Counted from the first letter of the stretch, positions 18,293-27,739 are shown. The stretch is 64,000 nt of DNA from an uncultured Lachnospiraceae bacterium (GCA_910587295.1 CAJULP010000087.1:1-64000); one strand, 5' to 3'. Notes: a model not told the origin generated them from the sequence alone. Program-made: numbers and translations.

Positions 18293-19489
18293 ATGAATTT
18301 TCCAATTATTTCTCTAATGTTGTATATTGCCTATTACTCGGGGCAGGCAGTGTACAATACGTATTTAAATTTATATTTGACAGAGATTGGTATGTCGGCA
18401 ACGCAGATTGGGATTATGATTTCGGTCTCCACCATAGGGGTGCTGGCCTCCCAGTTATTCTGGGGCAGGGTGAGCGACAGGACAGGTAAGAAACTCCGGG
18501 TGCTCAAGGTTTTGTATGCCCTGTCAATGGTGTTTGCCCTGATGTTTTATGCAAGCAGGAATTACTTGTACATTTTTGTTTTGCAGACATTATTTGGGAT
18601 GATGTTTGTGCCGATCGTGCCGCTGACGGACGATATGACGCTGGAGACGCTGCAAAGATCACGGTGGGATTTCGGCCAGATCCGGGCTGGGGGAACACTG
18701 GGGTATTCGTTGACATCCCTTGTTTCCGGGTTTTGCCTGAAAAACCATTATTCCGGTATTTTCTGGTGGATAGCAGGAACAATGTTTTTATGCTTATTGT
18801 GCCTGATGCGGCTGGGCGCAGACGCAAAAAGACAAGTTAAGGAAGCGGACCGGAAAGCGGTTCCCCCAAATGCACCTGATGAAGGAAAGTCGGAATTGCT
18901 TATCTTTTTTAAGGATAAGGCATTAGTTGCGCTGATTGCGTTCAGTCTGGTCCACAGTCTGGGAAACAGCTTTTTTTACAGTTATTATCCCATTTATTTT
19001 GTGGAGATTGGCGGAAACAGTCAGTGGGTCGGGATCATGATCTTTGCCTGTGCCATGTCTGAGCTGCCTTTTTTCATGAGTATGGAGCGGATCGTGAAGC
19101 GTTTTGGGATTGTCAGGGTGCTTTTGGCGGCAGGGATATTGACGGGGGTGCGATGGCTTTTGCTTGGCCGGATTTATGAGCCGGTATTGGCGGTGGCATG
19201 CAATCTGCTGCAGGGATTTAGTTTTACGGCAGTGACCTGGTGCCTGCTGAATTATATTAATGAAAATATCCCTTATGCATTCCGGGCAAGGGTGCAGGTG
19301 CTCAATAATGTGATCGCCATGATCTTTTCCAAGTTTATTTTTGGGTATTTGGGCGGCGCGCTTTTTGACAGCGTGGGAACACCGGTGGTCTTTTTTGGCA
19401 TGGGGGTTCTTATGGCGGTGGCGGCACCGGTTTTTATGGGATATGTAGCAAAGCAATTAAAAGGAAGGATAAAAGAAAATGGAATTTGA
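18293..19489 (+). CDS. MFS transporter, PPP/MFS_1-like group
   Basis: About 398 residues with 12 predicted membrane helices. NFPIISLMLYIAYYSGQAVY, then SQLFWGRVSDRTGKK (the MFS loop 2-3 motif), fit the group of small-molecule/nucleoside-like symporters in the MFS_1-like family. The start is either GTG 18281 or ATG 18293; the predicted transcription start near 18275 favours 18293, though neither has a well-spaced ribosome binding site. Its 3' end overlaps the next gene. Partners are an unknown 233-residue protein and a TIM-barrel isomerase, so it may import the compound they convert. Confidence 0.8.
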   Translation: MNFPIISLMLYIAYYSGQAVYNTYLNLYLTEIGMSATQIGIMISVSTIGVLASQLFWGRVSDRTGKKLRVLKVLYALSMVFALMFYASRNYLYIFVLQTLFGMMFVPIVPLTDDMTLETLQRSRWDFGQIRAGGTLGYSLTSLVSGFCLKNHYSGIFWWIAGTMFLCLLCLMRLGADAKRQVKEADRKAVPPNAPDEGKSELLIFFKDKALVALIAFSLVHSLGNSFFYSYYPIYFVEIGGNSQWVGIMIFACAMSELPFFMSMERIVKRFGIVRVLLAAGILTGVRWLLLGRIYEPVLAVACNLLQGFSFTAVTWCLLNYINENIPYAFRARVQVLNNVIAMIFSKFIFGYLGGALFDSVGTPVVFFGMGVLMAVAAPVFMGYVAKQLKGRIKENGI

Positions 19490-20180
19490 TAATGAACTTG
19501 AGCTGGCGGCAGCTTATGTGCCTCATTTACGTTATGATAAGGCGGAGCCTTTTTCCCTTGAAGGGATAGGGTATACCGTATACCGAGAGACTGCAAAGAG
19601 CCCTTCCTGCAGACGGACGATAGAAGTTCCAAAGGGCGGGGCGGCGGTCGAGTATGCGTTTTATTATGATTTTGATATCCAGCATCTGTATGACCTGGAG
19701 CATTCTTTTGTATATTTGGATGGGGAAGGCAGAGTAATTGGCGTGGAAAGCAGTTTTCACGGGAAGTTTTTGAATAGTATGATAGAAGGCGTGCTGGAGT
19801 GGGAAGGCAGCCATCCGGTCTTGTACGTGCAGCCGGGGAAACACGCTTTTCTGCCGGCGCCGGACTACTTTAAGCTTATCATTGACCGGGATACTGCCTG
19901 CAATAAGAATGCGGGGGAAGCCGGATTTTTGATCATGCCCATGTTTGAGGGCAGGTTATTTACGGATGAGGAGACTGACCGAAAAGTGGAAGCCTATATC
20001 CGTGAAAATTATTCCTTCATGCCAACCTGGGAGTTTGTTGCGAAAAGTCCTGACGGCCGGAAGGAGACGGAGATTCTTATGCCTTATCGGGAGCTTGATA
20101 AGATGGTGGTGGAGCGGCTCCTTAGGTGGGCTGAAGAGATAAAGAGTGCAAATGGAAAGGGGAGAAGATCATGCAGTTAG
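19479..20180 (+). CDS. Conserved hypothetical protein in MFS/isomerase operon
   Basis: 233 residues, ATG at 19479 overlapping the MFS stop, SD AAGGAAGG. No signal peptide or membrane segment. The region YAFYYDFDIQHLYDLEHSFVYLDG with a later SSFHGK and a Lys/His-rich HPVLYVQPGKHAFLPAP is well ordered, beta-rich, and may hold a metal or substrate site (several His/Asp), but I recognise no characterised family. It overlaps the isomerase start, so the three genes form one coupled unit. Confidence 0.65.
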   Translation: MEFDNELELAAAYVPHLRYDKAEPFSLEGIGYTVYRETAKSPSCRRTIEVPKGGAAVEYAFYYDFDIQHLYDLEHSFVYLDGEGRVIGVESSFHGKFLNSMIEGVLEWEGSHPVLYVQPGKHAFLPAPDYFKLIIDRDTACNKNAGEAGFLIMPMFEGRLFTDEETDRKVEAYIRENYSFMPTWEFVAKSPDGRKETEILMPYRELDKMVVERLLRWAEEIKSANGKGRRSCS

Positions 20181-21007
20181 GAATACGTTTACATGACATT
20201 GAGGAAGGCAGTTTGGAACATAGGCTTAAGGTTGCCCGCAATCAGGGGTTTGCCTGTGGGCATCTGGCTCTTGCAAAGGTGATTGAAGAGTACAGTGTGG
20301 CGGATGGAGCCCTTACGCCGGGACTTGCCATGCATTTAAAAAAGTTGTTTTCCAAATATGACATTGATGTGGCAGTGCTTGGGTGTTATTTAAACCTTGC
20401 GGACCCGGATGAGGTAAGGCTTAAGGAGACCCAGCACCGTTATCTGGCCAATATCCGTTTTGCTTCCATGCTGGGGTGCGGCGTGGTGGGCACGGAGACC
20501 GGAGCGCCGAATGCGGAGTACCGGTTTGAGGAAGCCTGCCACAGTGATGAGGCTTTTGAGATTTTTGTGAAAAATTTTACGCCTATAGTCCGTTATGCGG
20601 AGCAGATGGGGGTGATCGTTGCGATAGAGCCTGTCTGCCGGCATATCGTATACAGCCCAAAGCGGGCAAGGCAGCTGTTAGACACAATCGGTTCGCCGAA
20701 CCTGCAGATCATCTTAGATCCTGTAAACCTTCTGGATGTGTGGAATTACAAGGAACAGCGGGAAGTGGTGGGAGAGGCCATAGAGCTTTTGGGCGAAGAC
20801 GTTGCGGTGGTCCATATAAAGGACTTTTTTGTGAAGGACGGAAAAATGACGGAGACGGCAGCCGGGCTTGGGGAAATGGATTATACGGCACTGATGAAGT
20901 TTATGAAAGAAAAGAAGCCTTACATCCATGCCACATTGGAAAACACGTCACCGGATAACGCCGTTGCGGCAAGGATGCACATACAAAAATTTTGGGATCA
21001 GGCTTAG
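20171..21007 (+). CDS. Sugar phosphate isomerase/epimerase-type TIM-barrel protein
   Basis: 278 residues, ATG at 20171 after GGAAAGGGGAGAAG, overlapping the preceding gene. AP-endonuclease-2/xylose-isomerase-like barrel: metal-site residues are seen at VGTETGA, VAIEPVC (Glu), IILDPVNLLD (Asp), VVHIKDFF (His) and TLENTSP (Glu), the standard order in this superfamily. Substrate unknown; it differs clearly from the IolE at 8178. With the co-transcribed MFS carrier it may isomerise an imported sugar or polyol derivative. Confidence 0.78.
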   Translation: MQLGIRLHDIEEGSLEHRLKVARNQGFACGHLALAKVIEEYSVADGALTPGLAMHLKKLFSKYDIDVAVLGCYLNLADPDEVRLKETQHRYLANIRFASMLGCGVVGTETGAPNAEYRFEEACHSDEAFEIFVKNFTPIVRYAEQMGVIVAIEPVCRHIVYSPKRARQLLDTIGSPNLQIILDPVNLLDVWNYKEQREVVGEAIELLGEDVAVVHIKDFFVKDGKMTETAAGLGEMDYTALMKFMKEKKPYIHATLENTSPDNAVAARMHIQKFWDQA

Positions 21008-21023
21008 AAAGGAATACGCTGGT

Positions 21024-22615
21024 ATGGGGAAAATCAATAAGCTTCCAATTGGTATCGGGTATCAGGACTTTGAGAAATTGCGGGCCGATCAGAACTTTTA
21101 CATTGACAAAAGCCATTTCATTGTGGAATGGTGGGAAGAAGCGGACGAAGTGACCTTGATTACCCGTCCCAGGAGATTTGGGAAGACTTTGAACCTTAGC
21201 ATGATAGAAAAATTCTTTTCTGTCCGGTATGCAGGCAGGGAAGATTTATTTAAAGGGCTTAAGGTATGGGAAAATAGGAAATACAGGGAACTTCAGGGAA
21301 CGTATCCGGTATTGTATATAAGCTTTGCTGATATAAAGGAAACTACATATATCCAGACAAGGAAGAAAATATGTAGTTTAATCAAAGATTTATATAATCA
21401 ATACCGTTTCCTTTTGGAAGGCGATCTCTTAAGTGAAAATGAGAAGAAGGATTTTCTGGGTATCTCAGCGGATATGGAAGATTACGCCGCATCCCGTTCC
21501 ATAAAAGCGTTGTCTGGCTTCCTTTCACGCTATTATGGGAAGAGGGTTATTATTTTATTGGATGAATATGATACCCCTATGCAGGAAGCCTGGGTATACG
21601 GATTTTGGAATCAATTGGTTTTCTTTACCAGGGGATTGTTCAATTCTACTTTTAAGACCAACCCATATTTGGAGCGTGCGCTTTTGACCGGGATTACGCG
21701 TGTTAGTAAAGAGTCTGTATTTTCGGATTTAAATAACCCGGAGGTGGATTTACCTTCGGCGGCAGGGAGGATATCTATAATCCATGGTCTATCTTAAATT
21801 ATCTGGACAAAAAAGAATTTTCGGCATATTGGGCTAATTCCAGTTCCAACAACTTGGTGGCAAAACTAATCCGGGAGGGAAGCAAGGAACTGAAAACTTC
21901 CTTTGAAAGTTTGTTGCAGGAAAAAACTGTCGTGACGGAGATAGACGAACAGGTTGTTTATGAACAGCTTGAGGAGGATGAGCAGGCCGTATGGAGCTTT
22001 TTGCTTGCCGGAGGATATTTAAAAGTGAAAAAATTCAGGACATATGTGTCTGTTTACGGAGAGTGGAAACAGGAGTATGAGCTGGGGCTCGTAAACTTTG
22101 AGGTAAGGACTATGTTTCGGAATATAGTGCGGAAATGGTTTGGGGCTGCCACATCTACTTATAATGATTTTGTGAAGGCATTACTCTCGGGGGATGTAGA
22201 TGCCATGAATGAGTATATGAACCATGTTGCGGAAATGACATTCAGTAGTTTTGACACGGGTATAAGGCCGTCGAATGCAGAGCCGGAAAGATTTTACCAC
22301 GGTTTTGTGCTTGGGCTTTTGGTGGAATTAGCCGGAAAATATGTTTTAACATCTAACAGGGAGAGCGGATTTGGGAGATATGACGTGATGCTGGAACCGT
22401 TGAAGAAGGATACAGATGATGGGATCATTATAGAGTTTAAGGTGTTCAAGCCTAAAAAAGAGAAAAGCTTAGAGGACACGGTTAGGGCGGCATTAGAGCA
22501 GATTGAGGACAAAAAATATGCGTCATCCCTGATTGCAAGAGGGGTTCCCGAAAAAAAGATACGCAAGTATGGCTTTGCGTTTAGAGGGCAGGAAGTACTG
22601 ATCGGGGAAGGATAG
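21024..22615 (+). pseudogene. AAA-ATPase/PD-(D/E)XK protein (PF09820-PF08011 type), broken by internal deletion
   Basis: The first frame (21024-21797) starts MGKINKLPIGIGYQDFEKLR and has a Walker-type TRPRRFGKTLNLS and LLDEYDTPMQ, the hallmark of the large 'AAA-ATPase-like' family of Clostridia. After SDLNNPEV (about 21744) the frame becomes LPSAAGRIS and stops. In another frame the family sequence resumes at once: GFTFGGREDIYNPWSILNYL, continuing through 21854-22615 with the C-terminal nuclease-like domain (GFGRYDVMLEP, IIEFKVFKP). About 40-60 residues are missing and the frames no longer match. Both halves are otherwise free of stops. The family function is uncertain, perhaps in mobile-element or defence biology. 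Confidence 0.8.
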
Positions 22616-22625
22616 CAAACTGCTC

Positions 22626-23645
22626 TCACAGGTTATATTTCGTTTTGATCACGATATCGGTATACATAAATTCTTTTTCAGGAAGCTGCCCGCTCATCAG
22701 GTAATTTGCCAATAAAAATGGCGGGCGGTAGCCCTGCTCATACCCGTTTTGGTCGATCAGGAAATCGGCAATGCCGTCTCGTATGATTTTTTCGTTTTTG
22801 GGGGTCTGGTCATAGATGATCACGCAGGGCCGTCTCTCCAAGCCCAGTTTTTCAAATGCGCTGCCAATACCGCCCTGACCGCCGGAGACGGAAAAGACGG
22901 CGTTGATCCCGGGCACGCTTAATAAGGTGTTTTCCATGATCCGTTCCACTTCCCCGGTTTCATTAAAGCTTGCCTGTACCCCGGCGATTTCCAGCCCGGG
23001 GTATAATTTTTTTGTTTCTTCCACGAACCCGTCAACACGCTGGTTATTTAAGGCGCTGGAAAAATGCCCGGTAATGATAAGCACCTTTCCTTTCCCACCT
23101 GTGAGCATGCCCATAAGCCCGGCTGCGGCACGGCCGCTTTGGTGGTTGTCCATCCCTACAAAACAGAGCCGCTTTGTTCCCACGATATCAGAGTTAAAGG
23201 TCACGATGGGAATCTGTTTTTCGGCTGCAAGTTCATTCAGCTTTGCCCTTACCGGTTCACAGTCAATGGGCATGATGGCAAGGGCGGAAATCCCACGGCT
23301 GGCCAGGCGGTCGATGGCTTCCAATTGTCTTTTTTCATCAACAGAGTTCTGTTCTTCAACCAAAAGGTCTATACTTCGGTGCTTTAATTCCTTTTCGGCA
23401 TCCCGGATGCCCCGGTTGATCTCCAGCATAAACGAAGATCTGCATAGCTGGGTCACCACGCCGATCTTTATTTTTTTTCCGGTGTTTTTCTTTCTCGTCT
23501 TATGGACATATCCCATATCTTCCGCTATCTGATAGATCCGCTCCGCAACCTCAGGGGCAATCCGGCCCCGGTGGTTTAAGGCCCGATCCACGGTTCCCCG
23601 GGACACGCCTGCTAAAGCCGCAATCTGCTGTATCGTTACCGCCAT
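22626..23645 (-). CDS. LacI-family transcriptional regulator of the iol operon
   Basis: 339 residues from ATG at 23645 (GGAG 7 nt upstream; an in-frame ATG at 23657 has poorer spacing). HTH VTIQQIAALAGVSRGTVDRAL at the N-terminus, hinge, then a periplasmic-binding-protein-like effector domain (KIKIGVVTQLCR, then GISALAIMPID, VFSVSGGQGG, VIIYDQTPK). Divergent from iolC with a 291-bp intergenic region full of GCACGCA repeats that overlap its own -35 box and the start of the iolC transcript. It is probably the inositol-responsive repressor, working like IolR/IolQ types, but effector identity is inferred. Confidence 0.88.
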   Translation of the reverse strand: MAVTIQQIAALAGVSRGTVDRALNHRGRIAPEVAERIYQIAEDMGYVHKTRKKNTGKKIKIGVVTQLCRSSFMLEINRGIRDAEKELKHRSIDLLVEEQNSVDEKRQLEAIDRLASRGISALAIMPIDCEPVRAKLNELAAEKQIPIVTFNSDIVGTKRLCFVGMDNHQSGRAAAGLMGMLTGGKGKVLIITGHFSSALNNQRVDGFVEETKKLYPGLEIAGVQASFNETGEVERIMENTLLSVPGINAVFSVSGGQGGIGSAFEKLGLERRPCVIIYDQTPKNEKIIRDGIADFLIDQNGYEQGYRPPFLLANYLMSGQLPEKEFMYTDIVIKTKYNL

Positions 23646-23678
23646 AAAATTCTCCATTCCTGCCTGAGTAGTATGTTT

Positions 23679-23707
23679 AGTTTAACACATATTAAAAAAG
23701 CACGCAA
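23679..23707 (-). promoter_or_regulatory. Promoter of the LacI-type regulator, overlapped by a GCACGCA box
   Basis: On the minus strand TTGCGT (complement of 23702-23707), 17-nt spacer, TAAACT (complement of 23679-23684). The -35 box lies within the repeat AAAGCACGCAA at 23697-23707, suggesting autoregulation. Confidence 0.5.
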
Positions 23708-23880
23708 GGGAAAAGCACGCAATACAGGAAGATTAATTTTCAGAATAGGCGAGCAGGCAAGCAATCAATGTGTGCCATGGATAATTTTATATGGATTTAC
23801 TTGCATATACATGGAGAGTGTGCTATTATAAAAAAGCACATAGAAAAGCACAAAAAGCACGCAAACAAGAAACGCACGCA
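23697..23880. promoter_or_regulatory. Operator region: GCACGCA repeats and TGTGCT-N10-AGCACA palindrome
   Basis: AAAGCACGCAA occurs at 23697-23707, 23712-23722 and 23854-23864, and GCACGCA again at 23874-23880. A palindrome TGTGCT (23819-23824), 10 nt, AGCACA (23835-23840) brackets the iolC -10 box. The spacing of the boxes (15 nt between the first pair, 17 nt between the last pair) is consistent with multiple regulator dimers. Confidence 0.55.
23801..23829 (+). promoter_or_regulatory. iolC promoter
   Basis: TTGCAT (23801-23806), 17-nt spacer, TATTAT (23824-23829), a good sigma-A match. Transcription would begin about 23836, inside the palindromic operator half-site. Confidence 0.7.
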
Positions 23881-23936
23881 GTGCAAAAAATGGGAAGAAA
23901 CAGGCAAAAACTAAGAAACGGAGGTAGAGGGAAATC

Positions 23937-24971
23937 ATGAGGTATATTGAATTTGACCAATCAAGGCCAATGGACCTGGTGCTCCTTGGGAGGGTAGCGA
24001 TCGACTTTAACCCGGCTTACAATGATCAGGTGAAAGAAGAGTTTAAGCCGCTTAAGAAGGTGCATATGTTTGAGAAGTTTGTAGGAGGGTCTCCGGCGAA
24101 CATTACGGTAGGTGTTACCCGGCATGGGCTGAAGGCCGGATTTATAGGGAAGGTGTCAGACGACCAGTTTGGGGATTTCGTGGTGGAATATTTTGACGAG
24201 CAGGGGATCGACACATCCCACATCACCAGATGTACAGGCGGGGAAAAGCTTGGGCTCACTTTCACGGAGATGCTCTCTTCGAAAGAAAGCAGTATTTTGA
24301 TGTACCGCAACTGCATTGCGGACTTACAGCTCCATGTGGACGATATTGATGAAGAATATATTAAAAATACCAAGGCGATTCTGATCTCCGGAACAGCCCT
24401 TGCAGAAAGTCCGTCAAGGGAAGCGGCGATCAAAGCGGTGATGCTTGCTAAGAAAAACAATACCAAAGTGATTTTTGACATTGATTACAGAGAATACAAC
24501 TGGAAGAATCGTGACGAGATTTCTATTTATTATTCTATTGTGGCAAAGGAAGCGGATATTATCATGGGGTCAAGGGAAGAGTTTGACCTGACGGAAAAAT
24601 TAATAAAGCCCGGCATGAGCGATGAAGAAAGCGCCGCTTACTGGCAGGGGTATCATGCCAAGATCGTGGTGATCAAGCATGGGATGAAGGGATCCACGGC
24701 GTATACCAGTGACGGACAGAGCTTTAGCATCAAGCCATTCCCGGTTGAGGCAAGAAAAGGCTTTGGCGGCGGCGACGGCTACGGCTCCGGGTTCCTTTAT
24801 GGTCTGTATCAGGGTTGGGATATCATTGACTGCCTTGAATTTGGCTCCGCAGAGGCATCCATGATGGTACGGAGCAATAATTGTTCCGATTCCCTTCCAG
24901 GGCCTGCGGAGGTAGCCGCATTTATTAAAGAAGAAAAAGAACAATTTGGCGAAATGATCGCAAGAGTGTAG
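23937..24971 (+). CDS. iolC: 5-dehydro-2-deoxygluconokinase
   Basis: 344 residues, ATG after AACGGAGGTAGAGG. PfkB/ribokinase fold: VLLGRVAIDFNP near the start, FVGGSPANITVGVTRHGLK (N-terminal PfkB signature), and the C-terminal catalytic region FGGGDGYGSGFLYGL with base Asp about D280. Typical IolC has GAGDSYASG there, so two small-residue changes are seen, but the catalytic Asp and anion-hole glycines remain. IolC phosphorylates 5-dehydro-2-deoxy-D-gluconate (DKG), step 5 of inositol breakdown. It is the first gene of the operon iolC-iolD-iolB-ADH-MFS. Confidence 0.9.
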   Translation: MRYIEFDQSRPMDLVLLGRVAIDFNPAYNDQVKEEFKPLKKVHMFEKFVGGSPANITVGVTRHGLKAGFIGKVSDDQFGDFVVEYFDEQGIDTSHITRCTGGEKLGLTFTEMLSSKESSILMYRNCIADLQLHVDDIDEEYIKNTKAILISGTALAESPSREAAIKAVMLAKKNNTKVIFDIDYREYNWKNRDEISIYYSIVAKEADIIMGSREEFDLTEKLIKPGMSDEESAAYWQGYHAKIVVIKHGMKGSTAYTSDGQSFSIKPFPVEARKGFGGGDGYGSGFLYGLYQGWDIIDCLEFGSAEASMMVRSNNCSDSLPGPAEVAAFIKEEKEQFGEMIARV

Positions 24972-24989
24972 ACAGGAAAGGAGCTAAGT

Positions 24990-26921
24990 ATGGCAGAGAC
25001 AACAAGAATGACGACCGCGCAGGCAATTGTGAGGTTTTTGGATAACCAGTATGTATCCATGGACGGGAAAGAGACGAAATTTGTGGAAGGATTTTTTACC
25101 ATCTTTGGGCATGGCATTGCTGTAGGGCTTGGGGAGGCATTAGACAGTGACCCCGGGCAGCTTCGGGTGATGCAGGGGAGGAATGAGCAGGGGATGTGCC
25201 ATACGGCAATCGCCTTTGCCAAGCAGAACCAGCGCAGAAAAATTATCGCATGCGCTTCTTCGGTAGGGCCGGGGGCTGCCAATATGGTAACGGCCTGTGC
25301 AACGGCAACGGTAAACAATATTCCGCTTTTGGTGTTCCCGGCGGATACTTTTGCCTCCCGACAGCCGGATCCCGTATTGCAGCAGTTAGAGCAGAGCTCT
25401 TCTCTGGCGATATCCACCAACGATGCTTTTAAACCGGTCTGCAAATACTGGGACCGCATTCTGCGGCCGGAAATGGTGATGACGGCTCTTATCAATGCCA
25501 TGAGAGTGCTTACAGACCCTGCCGAGACAGGGGCATGCTGCATTGCGCTTCCCCAGGACGTGGAAGGGGAATCCTATGATTATCCGGAATATTTTTTCAA
25601 GAAAAGGGTGCACCGGATTACAAGGCCGGTGGCTGTGGAAGAGGAATTGGAAGACGTGGCACAGGTGATCGCCGGGGCGGAAAAACCCCTTGTGATCGTA
25701 GGCGGCGGTGTCCGTTATTCTGATGCAGGGGAGGAAGTGGAACACTTCTGTGAGGAATTTGGCATTCCCTTTGGGGAGACACAGGCAGGGAAGAGCGCAT
25801 GTGTTTCCAGCCATCCTTACTGCCTTGGGGGAATCGGGGTGACCGGAACTTATGCTTCTAATGTGATCGGCAGAGACGCGGATGTGGTGATTGCCATTGG
25901 ATCCCGTATGTCCGATTTTACCACAAGCTCCAAGCACCTGTTCCGGAATCATGACGTGAAATTTGTTTCCATCAATAACTGCAGGTTTCACGCATACAAG
26001 ATGGATGCGGTAAAGGCGGTAGGGGATGCGAAAGCCACGGTTCTGGCACTTTCGGAAAAACTCCGTAATATGGGTTATCATTCCGCATATACCACGCAGA
26101 TTACGCAGGCAAAGAAAGCCTGGGATGAGGAAATGGAATACCTTTCCGGCATTGCTTATACAGGGGATGATTTTGAACCTATGATAAAGGCCAGGGATCC
26201 AAGGACAATCCCGGAGTTTGTGAAGCTTACGGAAGGGAAGATCACCCAGACGGCAGCCCTGGCGGCAATCAGGAGGACCATAGATGAGGATGCGGTGGTC
26301 ATTACCGCAGGGGGGTCTTTGCCCAGTTGTATGCAGCGGATGTGGACTACCGATAAGCGGGGCGGTTATCATGCGGAATACGGGTACTCCTGTATGGGAT
26401 ATGAAGTGGCGGCAACCCTCGGTGTTAAATTTGCCGAGCCGGAATCGGAAGTTTACTGTGTGGTTGGGGATTCCAGCTTCCAGATGATGCACAGCGAGAT
26501 CATGACGATCATGCAGGAAAAGCAGAAGGTCAATATTCTGGTGTTTGACAACTGCGGCTTTGGCTGCATCAACAACCTGGAGATGAACCATGGGATTGGA
26601 AGCCTTGCAACAGAGTTCCGTTATACCGACGGGAAAAAGCCTGCCGGTGATCTGATTCCGGTAGATTATGCAAAGGTGGCGGAAGGCTACGGATTAAAAT
26701 CCTATACCTGCAGGACCATTGAGGAATTGACGGCAGCGTTAGAAGACGCAAAGACCCAGAACACAGCCTGCCTGTTTGACTTAAAAGTGCTTCCCAAGAC
26801 CATGACGGACGGCTATGAGTCATGGTGGAATGTGGGGATTGCCACAACTTCTAAAAAGGCATCTGTGAGAGAAGCCTGCCAGGGTGTGTTAAAAGGCAGA
26901 AGCGAATCAAGGGAATATTAA
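24990..26921 (+). CDS. iolD: 3D-(3,5/4)-trihydroxycyclohexane-1,2-dione acylhydrolase (decyclizing)
   Basis: 643 residues, normal for IolD. ThDP-dependent enzyme with three domains: the N-terminal pyrimidine-binding domain has FFTIFGHGIAVGLGEAL and GRNEQGM with the cofactor-activating Glu (about E66); the central domain begins near KPLVIVGGGVRYS; the C-terminal pyrophosphate domain has GDSSFQMMHSEI with the Asn/Gly metal-site loop DNCGFGCINNLEM. It opens the ring of the IolE product to give 5-deoxy-glucuronate. It starts 18 nt after iolC with GGAAAGGAG. Confidence 0.93.
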   Translation: MAETTRMTTAQAIVRFLDNQYVSMDGKETKFVEGFFTIFGHGIAVGLGEALDSDPGQLRVMQGRNEQGMCHTAIAFAKQNQRRKIIACASSVGPGAANMVTACATATVNNIPLLVFPADTFASRQPDPVLQQLEQSSSLAISTNDAFKPVCKYWDRILRPEMVMTALINAMRVLTDPAETGACCIALPQDVEGESYDYPEYFFKKRVHRITRPVAVEEELEDVAQVIAGAEKPLVIVGGGVRYSDAGEEVEHFCEEFGIPFGETQAGKSACVSSHPYCLGGIGVTGTYASNVIGRDADVVIAIGSRMSDFTTSSKHLFRNHDVKFVSINNCRFHAYKMDAVKAVGDAKATVLALSEKLRNMGYHSAYTTQITQAKKAWDEEMEYLSGIAYTGDDFEPMIKARDPRTIPEFVKLTEGKITQTAALAAIRRTIDEDAVVITAGGSLPSCMQRMWTTDKRGGYHAEYGYSCMGYEVAATLGVKFAEPESEVYCVVGDSSFQMMHSEIMTIMQEKQKVNILVFDNCGFGCINNLEMNHGIGSLATEFRYTDGKKPAGDLIPVDYAKVAEGYGLKSYTCRTIEELTAALEDAKTQNTACLFDLKVLPKTMTDGYESWWNVGIATTSKKASVREACQGVLKGRSESREY

Positions 26922-26953
26922 GATTGCAGGACATAGGAAAGGAGATTCGGAAA

Positions 26954-27739
26954 ATGGGAAAAGTATTTGGTTATCCTGAATTTGACGCCGCAGGGGAAAT
27001 GGTGCTTACCACCTACGACAATGAATATAAAGAAATGATGATGGATATCCGCGTCTACAGGATGAAAGCAGATGAGACAAGGGAGTTTTCAAGGGAAGGG
27101 GAGGAGATTGCGGTCCTTCTCCTTTCGGGAAGTCTTACCTTTGAATGGGAAGGGGGCCGACGGACGGTTTCCCGGAAGGACGTGTTCACGGAAGGCCCCT
27201 GGTGCCTGCATGTGAGCAACGCAAATAAAATTAAGGTGACGGCGGGAGAAGATACGGAGATCTTAGTGCAGTGCACAAAGAATGAACGGGCATTTGCAAG
27301 CCGCCTTTATGCGCCGGAGGATGCGCCCTGGGGGTATTCCAGCGTGGGGAAATTCGGAAATGTGGCAAAGCGCAGAGTAAACACGATTTTTGACCATGAT
27401 ATCTGCCCGGAATCCAATATGGTCCTTGGGGAAGTGTTAAATGACCGGGGGAACTGGTCCGGATATCTGCCCCACAGGCATCCCCAGCCGGAAACTTACC
27501 TGTTTAAGTTTGACAGGCCGGAGGGCTTCGGGGCAAGCTTTGTGGGGGATCAGGTCTTTAAGAGTGTGAATAACAGTTTTTCGGCGATCCCCGGCGGACA
27601 GCTCCATCCCCAGGCAGTGGCTCCCGGGTTCCAGATGTACACCTGCTGGATGATCCGTCATCTGGACGGGAACCCCTGGTTACAGACAGACCGGTGTGAG
27701 GATGAGCGGTACGTGTGGATGCATGATGCGGAATTTTGA
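26954..27739 (+). CDS. iolB: 5-deoxy-glucuronate isomerase
   Basis: 261 residues. ATG at 26954 is preferred (AAAGGAGATTCGGAAA upstream) over the longer frame at 26924. Bicupin fold: the C-terminal half holds the metal ligands in SGYLPHRHPQPETYLFKF (two His, Glu) and GGQLHPQAVAPGFQMYTCW (His). IolB isomerises 5-deoxy-glucuronate to 5-dehydro-2-deoxygluconate, the substrate of IolC. It is third in the iol operon. Confidence 0.92.
   Translation: MGKVFGYPEFDAAGEMVLTTYDNEYKEMMMDIRVYRMKADETREFSREGEEIAVLLLSGSLTFEWEGGRRTVSRKDVFTEGPWCLHVSNANKIKVTAGEDTEILVQCTKNERAFASRLYAPEDAPWGYSSVGKFGNVAKRRVNTIFDHDICPESNMVLGEVLNDRGNWSGYLPHRHPQPETYLFKFDRPEGFGASFVGDQVFKSVNNSFSAIPGGQLHPQAVAPGFQMYTCWMIRHLDGNPWLQTDRCEDERYVWMHDAEF

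Noticed and set aside
24809..25543. 244-codon antisense frame across iolC and iolD
   Set aside because: Shadow of two certain genes; Ser/Ala-rich with no recognisable domain.
25386..26591. 401-codon open frame antisense to iolD
   Set aside because: His/Arg/Pro/Cys-rich composition without domain signals, no ribosome binding site, and fully covered by a certain gene on the other strand.
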